A stretch of DNA of 11,069 nt, taken from an uncultured Prevotella sp. (GTDB lineage Bacteria > Bacteroidota > Bacteroidia > Bacteroidales > Bacteroidaceae). The notes below the pieces were generated by a model, which made no database searches, was not told where the DNA came from, and saw only the letters and a list, made by a program, of their open reading frames with translations. Positions 5,514 to 11,069 of this stretch are shown piece after piece (the first letter of the stretch is position 1; each line of letters begins with the position of its first letter). The translations under genes and the position numbers were made by a program. The DNA lies in contig URYG01000101.1 of the NCBI GenBank assembly GCA_900551985.1, forward strand, positions 1 through 11,069, written 5' to 3'.

Positions 5514-7448
5514 TTACCAACCCTCGTTCTGCTGGTGATCGAGATCGTATGCCTCGCGCTTGTCAAGGAATGACTGAGCGATTGGGAACAGATAACGCTT
5601 GGTGGTAAACTGGCGCTGTGCACTACCGAGCAATGTAAGCTGGTTGACGAGAAGCTGGCTGCGGTCGCGAGAGATTTCCATCTTATATACAGGGCGGTCG
5701 AGATCGTAGATGATGTCGCCTGCCTCACGTCCGTGGTTAGCATAGCCGCCATACTTACCCCAGCGGAGATAGCTGAAGTAGATATCACCATTCTCGTTAG
5801 CCATTTCTACACGGCGCTCACGGATGTAATCTGCCCATGCTGCTTCCTCTGTTGTTGCTGTTGAAGGAGCAATCTTACCGTGCTTAACTCGTGTAGCGTT
5901 GAGAGCCTTTACTGCATTAGTTACATCGTGCTTCAGCAGATAAGCCTCTGCAAGGTTCATGTAAGCCTCGCCGGTGCGGCACATCACGTAGTGGAGCTGT
6001 ACCAGACAGTCGAAGTATGCACGTGGCTCTGGATTCTCGATGTTAGACTTGCGCCAGTAGTAACCGGTTGTAGTGTTGTACCAGCCACCGTCTTCCTTAT
6101 CACGTACACCCATAGAGCAGTTACCGCCAAGGTTTGTCTCTACAGTCTCACCAATCCATGAACAGCCATCATAAACGATAGATGATGCGAAACGAGCATC
6201 ACGTCCGCTGTACATCAGTTCAGAAATGTTGCGTGTTGAGCCTGCCTTCAACTTGCCGTAATGCAGGTTGGTAGGATAAGCCGTGTTGAGCTGCTGGAAG
6301 TCCTGAGGAGTAGGCATGCGGCGTGCATTACCGTTCTCCTGCTCGTAAGCGTCGAGCTGACCTTCTGTTGTTACTGTGTTTGGATCGATAGACTCAACAT
6401 TCTCCTTATACTGTGAAGTCTCGTTCCAAGGAAGTGCTTCGCCTGTCTTCTCATCAGTTACGAGATACTGGTCAACCAAGTCCTGTGTTGGGAAATAGAT
6501 AGCCCAGCCTTCATAGGTGCGTCCGTTAGTATTCTTGAATTGAATAGGACTCTTAGAGTTGATGCAGTCATCCTGTGAGATGTTAGGATAGGTGCGGATC
6601 AGCTCCTCATAATTACCAATCTTGGTGTTAGCCTTCAAACGGTAGTAACCCCAGAGAATTTCTGGATTGGTTTCGTCTGTCTCGTTGAACAGACCACCGT
6701 AATTGTCTGAGAGAGAACAGTTCTGAGTAACATCAGAAGCGTAGGTAATCACCTTGTCAAGGTATTCAGCCTTCTTGGTGTAAGCGTATGCCTGCAGGCA
6801 GGCACGGCTCAACAGCAACTCGGCAGCATACTTGGTAGGCTCACCTGGCTGCGCCTCAACTGGCAGGTTAGGGATGGCAGCCTCCAAATCCTCTACTACC
6901 AGCTTGTAGCTTTCCTCTACGCTGGAAGTCATAGGTACTCTTGCCTTTTCTTCCTGGTCGGCCTGGATCACAGAGGTGATAGGAACGAAGCGTCCCATCT
7001 TGCGGGTCAGGTCGTAGAATACGAGACCACGAAGGAAGCGGCCTTTTGCCACGATTTCAGCTTTTTCGCCTTCTGTCATAGTAGAAGCCTGAGCCTTTTC
7101 GATAATCAGGTTGCAGCGACGGAGCAAGCCGAAGCGGCTGATACCGAAGTCAGAAGTTCTGTCGATGCCAAGCTCTGTGGCTATGCCATCAATACCCTCA
7201 CCTACCTGAGAGCATCTTACTCCGTTTGGAGTGCGGGATTCCCATCCTACACAGGAAGAACTTCCTGTGAACATGTTGATAACATTGTCGTATGTGGCAT
7301 TGACAAAAGCGTTGGCTGTAGCCTTTGAGCCCCAAACCGTAGCCTCATCGAATGTCGTTGTTGGATGAGTATCCATTGTATCTTGGCAGGAAGCGGCGGT
7401 CAATGCCAGAACGCCGAACATTCCTATTTTAATAATATTCTTTATCAT
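5514..7448 (-). CDS. SusD/RagB-family outer-membrane glycan-binding lipoprotein
   Basis: A 644-residue SusD-like lipoprotein, at the long end for the family. SusD proteins lie on the cell surface as lids over their SusC transporter and help capture glycans. The signal peptide ends in TAASC with lipidated Cys21, followed by QDTMD. Family signatures are AKGRFLRGLVFYDLTRKMGR (134-153) in the TPR-like region, RTGEAYMNLAEAYL (491-504), IRERRVEMANENGDIYFSYL (542-561) and the C-terminus RYLFPIAQSF ending in NQQ-like QNEGW. Loops between ~240 and 470 vary among family members and probably set specificity. Only six bases separate it from susC, as expected for a co-transcribed and co-translated pair. 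The glycan cannot be read from the sequence; the downstream glycosidase suggests an alpha-galactoside-type substrate. Confidence 0.96.
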   Translation of the reverse strand: MIKNIIKIGMFGVLALTAASCQDTMDTHPTTTFDEATVWGSKATANAFVNATYDNVINMFTGSSSCVGWESRTPNGVRCSQVGEGIDGIATELGIDRTSDFGISRFGLLRRCNLIIEKAQASTMTEGEKAEIVAKGRFLRGLVFYDLTRKMGRFVPITSVIQADQEEKARVPMTSSVEESYKLVVEDLEAAIPNLPVEAQPGEPTKYAAELLLSRACLQAYAYTKKAEYLDKVITYASDVTQNCSLSDNYGGLFNETDETNPEILWGYYRLKANTKIGNYEELIRTYPNISQDDCINSKSPIQFKNTNGRTYEGWAIYFPTQDLVDQYLVTDEKTGEALPWNETSQYKENVESIDPNTVTTEGQLDAYEQENGNARRMPTPQDFQQLNTAYPTNLHYGKLKAGSTRNISELMYSGRDARFASSIVYDGCSWIGETVETNLGGNCSMGVRDKEDGGWYNTTTGYYWRKSNIENPEPRAYFDCLVQLHYVMCRTGEAYMNLAEAYLLKHDVTNAVKALNATRVKHGKIAPSTATTEEAAWADYIRERRVEMANENGDIYFSYLRWGKYGGYANHGREAGDIIYDLDRPVYKMEISRDRSQLLVNQLTLLGSAQRQFTTKRYLFPIAQSFLDKREAYDLDHQQNEGW

Positions 7449-7454
7449 AACTAA

Positions 7455-10400
7455 TTAAAATCCTAAGTTTACAGTTAATGCAAGTACTCGCTCTACAGGA
7501 TAGCCATATCCTTCGGTTGAAGAGTTCTCTGGGTCAAGACCATACTTGGTTGCCTGAGAAATGGTGAAGATGTTCTGACCAGAGATACCTACCTTGGCAC
7601 GGGTCAACCAGCTTACACCGCGAAGCAATGCGTGCTTGAAGTCGTAACCGAACTGGAAGTCCTTCATACGCAGATAAGCACCATTTACCAGCCAGAAGTC
7701 GCTGCTCTGATAGTTGTTGTTGGCATTCAAACTAGTATTTGCCATCAGACGTGGATACTTGGCGTTGGTATTGCTTGGAGTCCAGCTGTCTTCCTGGTAT
7801 TTGTAAGCTACAGGCAACTGACCTGCCTGACCTGTCTGCATGGTAGTTACACCAGAAAGGTACATGTCGAACGCTGTAGAACCCTGGAAGAGCATGCTCA
7901 GATAGAATCCCTTATACTGGAAGTTCATATTGATACCATACTGTCCGCGAGGAGTGTGGCTCTTACCCAGACGGCGCATATCACCATTGTCTATCATACC
8001 GTTACCGTTCATGTCGGCATACTTGATGTCACCTGCTGTCAGATAGCCTGAATTCAGAGCACTGTTTACACCTGGGTTGTTGAGAACATCATTTGCATCC
8101 ACATAGTAGCCCAGGTTCTTCAACATGGTACCGTAGTAACCCTTCTGCTGCTGGGTACGAGTGTATGGGTTCATGTAAGAACTCTCAGACTCGTCTCTAT
8201 TAAGTGCCCAGAGAGCATCAAAATAGGTGAGGTTAGCAGAAATATCGTATTTCAACGCACCAATGTTGCTACGCCAACCCAAAACGAACTCCCAACCTGC
8301 ACGGCGGTACTCACTGTCTGACTTGATTCGTGGCAAGCCGATACCGATAGCGGTATTGAGATAGCTTTCACCTGTTGGAGTAGTCAGATAACCCTTGGTA
8401 GAGTAGTAGAAGTAATCCAGCGAACCGTAGAGTCGGTTGTTCAACGAAGCGAAGTCGAAACCGATATCTGTCTGGCGTGTGGTGTACCATGTAAGGTCTG
8501 GAGAAGGAAGGCTACCCTCTGAGAATCCTGGCACATACTTGTTCTTGATTACGTAAGCCTGGTTGTTCAAGCTATATGATGTGAGATAACCAAAGCGTCC
8601 GGCACTGCTGTCGAGACCTGTCTCACCATAAGAAGCACGGAGCTTCAAAGAGTTGATGATGTTCTTCTCTACGAGAGGCTGCATGAACTTCTCGCTTGAA
8701 ACTACCCATCCTAAAGCACCACTGAAGAAGGCACCCCAACGGTGACCTGGAGCAAAGGCGTCGGAACCGTCGTAACGGATGCTACCCTCTACATAATACT
8801 TGTTGTCGTAGTTATACTTAGCCTGTCCAATCCATGCAGCACGACCCAACTCAGCCTCGCTACCACCATTGGTCATATCATTAGCAGGACCTACGCCCAT
8901 CTGGTCGATAGGGAAGTCGTAGTTTACTCGCTGAGCACTGTAAGACTCGCCCTTCTCGTAATACTGCTCGAAACCACCGAGAGCTGAAACGCTGTGCTTG
9001 CCAAACTGCTGTGCATATTCTACGAATGCCTGGTTGGTATAAGAATAACCTGTGCTGGAGTTGTGGTAGAGCTGTGGCTTGCCTAAGTACTGTGGAACAT
9101 CTGAATCCCAGTCATACTGAGCGGCATCCTTTCTCCACTGCTTGGTAGAAGTGCCATAGTAGCGGTAGTTGCTAGCCAGACGAACTCTCAAGCCATCTAC
9201 CCAGAGGCAGTTCCAGATCAACTCGCCCTTACCGTTGATTACGTTGGTAATACCGCGGTTGTAACCTGCATCACTAGCTGTTTCAGCTACAGGGTTATCG
9301 GTAACATTATATGGAAGACCATACTTGTTGACACCCGGAGTCAATGGAGACTTGTTCTTGATGTGTGAGAACACATTGTAATAGCTGCTAGATGTAGAAG
9401 TGTATGGATGTGTATCCTCCTGGCGATATCCGTCGAGGGCAACATTTACCTGCAAACCGATAGGCTTAATCTTGGTGTTCTCAGCGAGACGGAATGTGGT
9501 ACGCTTCATCCAGTGATTATCGCTACGGTAGAGAGAGTTCTGATCAATATGTCCCAAAGATACATAGAACTGGTTGGTCTCAGAACCGCCAGTCAAGCGT
9601 ACGGTGTGCTTTGACTGAGGAGCCCAATCTCTGAGTACGAGACTTCTCCAATCGGTATCACCAAAGTTCAATGGGTCTGAGCCATCACGCATTTTCTGGA
9701 TAGCCTCTGCTGTGAATACATCGTTCTTTGCACCATTCAAAAGGTCGTTGTTCTTTGCAATGTTAGCCCACTCTGCACGCTCGTAAGAGTGCATCTGCTT
9801 TGGCCAGTTGCTTGGCTGAGAGAAAGACATATTGAAGTCGTAATCGATGCTGATTCTACCTGCCTTACCGCTCTTGGTAACAACCTGTACGATACCGTTA
9901 GAAGCACGGGAACCGTAAACAGCTGTAGCAGAAGCATCCTTCAGGATAGACATAGATTCGATATCGTCTGGAGAAAGGTTACGGAAGTCAACCTCACCAC
10001 GAACTACACCGTCGATGACGTACAAAGGAGTACCACCACCACGGATACTGATAGATGGAGTAGCGTTGACACCACCACCATTTGCCTGTACGATCAAACC
10101 AGGAGAACGACCAGCCAAACCCTGTGCGATGTTGGTAACAGGGATGTTTGACATTTCCTCTGCCTTTACGGTTGATACGGAAGCAATCAGGTCGCGCTTT
10201 TTAGAGCTACCATAACCTACAACCACAACCTCGTCGAGGCCCTGAGTATCCTCAGAAAGAATAACATCGAGGTCTTTGCCTGCCCACTTGATTTCACGGG
10301 TGATGTAACCAATATAGGTAATTTCAATAGTAGTACCCTTGTTTACACCAGAGAGGGTGAAATTGCCGTCAAGATCGGTAACTGCAGCATTCTTAGTACC

Positions 10401-10592
10401 TTTCACAGATACAGATGCACCAATAATAGGCTCACCGGCAGCATCCTTTACCACACCCTTACAAACAGCACCTTGCTGTGCAATGAGAGTTGCACCAAAT
10501 GTGTTTGAGGTAGAAACAGTACTCGCATTGGCGCCTCCTACTATAATAGTAGATAGTAAAAGGGTCATGCCAAACTGACTTTTTTTGCTCAT
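7455..10592 (-). CDS. SusC/RagA-family TonB-dependent outer-membrane transporter
   Basis: A 1045-residue transporter that takes oligosaccharides across the outer membrane with TonB/ExbBD energy. A signal peptide (1-24, ending ANA) leads to a CarboxypepD_reg-like domain (~41-113) including EPIIGASVSVKGT. The TonB-box region is LDEVVVVGYG (119-128). The plug follows (~135-245) with SIRGGGTPLYVIDGV (182-196) and DASATAVYGSRASNGIVQVV (219-238). The remainder is the beta-barrel, ending in the aromatic C-terminus NLGF. There is no N-terminal STN domain, so regulation by direct contact with an ECF-sigma/anti-sigma pair is unlikely; a cytosolic or hybrid two-component regulator elsewhere is more likely. 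Length and motifs are intact. It is the first gene of the operon, behind an unusually long upstream region (10593-11069). Confidence 0.97.
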   Translation of the reverse strand: MSKKSQFGMTLLLSTIIVGGANASTVSTSNTFGATLIAQQGAVCKGVVKDAAGEPIIGASVSVKGTKNAAVTDLDGNFTLSGVNKGTTIEITYIGYITREIKWAGKDLDVILSEDTQGLDEVVVVGYGSSKKRDLIASVSTVKAEEMSNIPVTNIAQGLAGRSPGLIVQANGGGVNATPSISIRGGGTPLYVIDGVVRGEVDFRNLSPDDIESMSILKDASATAVYGSRASNGIVQVVTKSGKAGRISIDYDFNMSFSQPSNWPKQMHSYERAEWANIAKNNDLLNGAKNDVFTAEAIQKMRDGSDPLNFGDTDWRSLVLRDWAPQSKHTVRLTGGSETNQFYVSLGHIDQNSLYRSDNHWMKRTTFRLAENTKIKPIGLQVNVALDGYRQEDTHPYTSTSSSYYNVFSHIKNKSPLTPGVNKYGLPYNVTDNPVAETASDAGYNRGITNVINGKGELIWNCLWVDGLRVRLASNYRYYGTSTKQWRKDAAQYDWDSDVPQYLGKPQLYHNSSTGYSYTNQAFVEYAQQFGKHSVSALGGFEQYYEKGESYSAQRVNYDFPIDQMGVGPANDMTNGGSEAELGRAAWIGQAKYNYDNKYYVEGSIRYDGSDAFAPGHRWGAFFSGALGWVVSSEKFMQPLVEKNIINSLKLRASYGETGLDSSAGRFGYLTSYSLNNQAYVIKNKYVPGFSEGSLPSPDLTWYTTRQTDIGFDFASLNNRLYGSLDYFYYSTKGYLTTPTGESYLNTAIGIGLPRIKSDSEYRRAGWEFVLGWRSNIGALKYDISANLTYFDALWALNRDESESSYMNPYTRTQQQKGYYGTMLKNLGYYVDANDVLNNPGVNSALNSGYLTAGDIKYADMNGNGMIDNGDMRRLGKSHTPRGQYGINMNFQYKGFYLSMLFQGSTAFDMYLSGVTTMQTGQAGQLPVAYKYQEDSWTPSNTNAKYPRLMANTSLNANNNYQSSDFWLVNGAYLRMKDFQFGYDFKHALLRGVSWLTRAKVGISGQNIFTISQATKYGLDPENSSTEGYGYPVERVLALTVNLGF

Positions 10593-10729
10593 AATTGTTT
10601 GGTTTTAATTGTTATATTATGTAGTATTATAGAGATAATCAGATTCTTAATTATATAATTGTCTGACTAAATATATATTTCTATTAATGATTCTTTATGC
10701 TTAGGCTTATTTTATTTAATAACCGGTTG

Positions 10730-10737
10730 CAAATTTA
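10730..10737 (-). promoter_or_regulatory. Proximal -7 box for susC
   Basis: On the minus strand TAAATTTG matches TAnnTTTG and lies in the 12-mer CGTAAATTTGCA (10739-10728), which recurs at the distal promoter. No TTTG -33 box lies about 20 bp upstream, so it may be weak or need an activator. The palindrome AACCGGTT (10721-10728) lies at the predicted start site. It would give a ~130-base susC leader. Confidence 0.45.
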
Positions 10738-10784
10738 CGATAAATTTTAATAAGTTGTCTGAAAAAAAGTTAATAATTGCAAAA

Positions 10785-10821
10785 GGGACGAAAAAACATG
10801 TAAAACTTGCTTTTTCGCCCC
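10785..10821. terminator. Stem-loop with A/T flanks in the susC upstream region
   Basis: GGG (10785-10787) pairs with CCC (10819-10821), and CGAAAAA (10789-10795) with TTTTTCG (10811-10817), across one A-C mismatch and a 15-base loop. On the minus strand the stem is followed by TTTTGC; on the plus strand by CTCTTTATCC. It could be a terminator in either direction, or an attenuator for transcripts from the distal leftward promoter. Confidence 0.5.
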
Positions 10822-10947
10822 TCTTTATCCTTATTTATATATAATGTGGGGAAGTTAAGTGAAGTTATCATTCTTGTTTATCTTGCTGAGTCTGTAGCAT
10901 ATTTCTAGTTTTATCGTGAATAGTTTGCGAAACGAAGTTCCGTAATC
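10785..10947 (-). ncRNA. Possible leader RNA or small RNA upstream of susC
   Basis: A transcript from the strong promoter at 10954-10985 would start near 10947 and meet the stem-loop at 10821-10785, giving an RNA of about 160 bases unless it reads on into susC. Bacteroides species are known to carry small RNAs next to PULs, but this one matches no family I recognise. It is inferred only from promoter and stem-loop positions. Confidence 0.3.
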
Positions 10948-10953
10948 AATCTG

Positions 10954-10985
10954 CAAATTTACGTTTTTCCATCATGATTACCAAA
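10954..10985 (-). promoter_or_regulatory. Distal consensus promoter upstream of susC
   Basis: On the minus strand TTTG (10985-10982), exactly 20 bp, then TAAATTTG (10961-10954) match the Bacteroides primary-sigma consensus TTTG-N19-21-TAnnTTTG at every defined base. The spacer contains the 8-bp palindrome ATCATGAT (10971-10978), a possible operator. The predicted start is about 355 bases before the susC ATG. Confidence 0.68.
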
Positions 10986-10987
10986 TG

Positions 10988-11061
10988 TTTTCCCGTAAAA
11001 CTGAAGAAATCCGCCCGATTTTCCCACGCCTTTTCCCATACACCCTTGGGATTTTTCCCAA
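10988..11061 (-). promoter_or_regulatory. Putative operator array: four GGGAAAA heptamers
   Basis: TTTTCCC on the plus strand (GGGAAAA on the minus) occurs at 10988-10994, 11019-11025, 11031-11037 and 11053-11059. Start-to-start distances are 31, 12 and 22 bases, close to whole helical turns. On the minus strand three copies are preceded by T and one by C. The outermost overlaps the inverted repeat TTGGGA/TCCCAA (11046-11051 with 11056-11061). The array starts three bases upstream of the -33 box, where an activator would bind. The binding protein is unknown. Confidence 0.4.
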
Positions 11062-11069
11062 ATGGAGCG

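Larger units (their letters stand above)
10593..11069. other. Long non-coding region upstream of susC
   Basis: This 477-base AT-rich region lies upstream of the leftward operon. Leftward from the edge it holds four TTTTCCC heptamers, a full promoter (10954-10985), a ~130-base leader with a GAAGTTA direct repeat (10851-10857 and 10861-10867), a stem-loop (10785-10821), a second -7 box (10730-10737) and a ~130-base untranslated leader. I see no convincing gene. Leftward mini-ORFs at 10868-10900 (10 codons) and 10770-10871 (33 codons) overlap as ATGA but lack support. Confidence 0.65.

Noticed and set aside
10770..10871. 33-codon minus-strand ORF upstream of susC (and a 10-codon ORF at 10868-10900)
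   Set aside because: The frame runs through the stem-loop, has no ribosome-binding signal and no recognisable product; the ATGA overlap of the two is likely chance.
1..11069. A novel defence or biosynthetic system
   Set aside because: Every confident gene fits a known family (PurL, OmpA-like, signal peptidase I, SusC, SusD, glycosidase); the unexplained parts are regulatory DNA and one small ORF.

Overview
The window reads as a Bacteroidota chromosome segment, most likely order Bacteroidales. A Prevotella/Segatella-like source is my guess from the overall look, not something a marker proves. The evidence is an adjacent SusC/SusD pair, Bacteroidales-type promoter boxes (TAnnTTTG), A-rich start regions without clear Shine-Dalgarno sites, and a Bacteroidota-style PurL N-terminus.

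Layout. At the extreme left, 17 codons of a leftward gene (probable purL) run off the edge. It is divergent from an OmpA-family lipoprotein gene (400-1260, +), and the spacer holds promoter boxes for both. A strong hairpin terminator then separates ompA from a type I signal peptidase gene (1367-2266, +), which is more AT-rich and ends in a 15-bp perfect hairpin. Positions 2267-2684 are a convergent intergenic zone with a palindromic repeat cluster and a leftward terminator.

The rest is a leftward polysaccharide-utilization operon, transcribed in the order susC (7455-10592), susD (5514-7448), small surface lipoprotein (4990-5454), clan GH-D/melibiase-like glycosidase (2819-4912), and a possible 44-codon ORF (2685-2819). 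A terminator-like hairpin lies between the lipoprotein and the glycosidase and probably lowers enzyme expression relative to the importer. Upstream of susC is a long non-coding region with a consensus promoter (TTTG, 20 bp, TAAATTTG), four TTTTCCC heptamers just upstream of it, a leader hairpin, and a second -7 box closer to susC.

Working model: SusC and SusD form the outer-membrane importer for an oligosaccharide that probably carries alpha-linked galactose or N-acetylgalactosamine. The lipoprotein occupies the accessory glycan-binder position, and the exported glycosidase removes the terminal sugar. No regulator is encoded in the window. I found no mobile element, CRISPR array, tRNA, rRNA or defence system. 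The most interesting parts are regulatory: the susC upstream region and the intercistronic hairpin.
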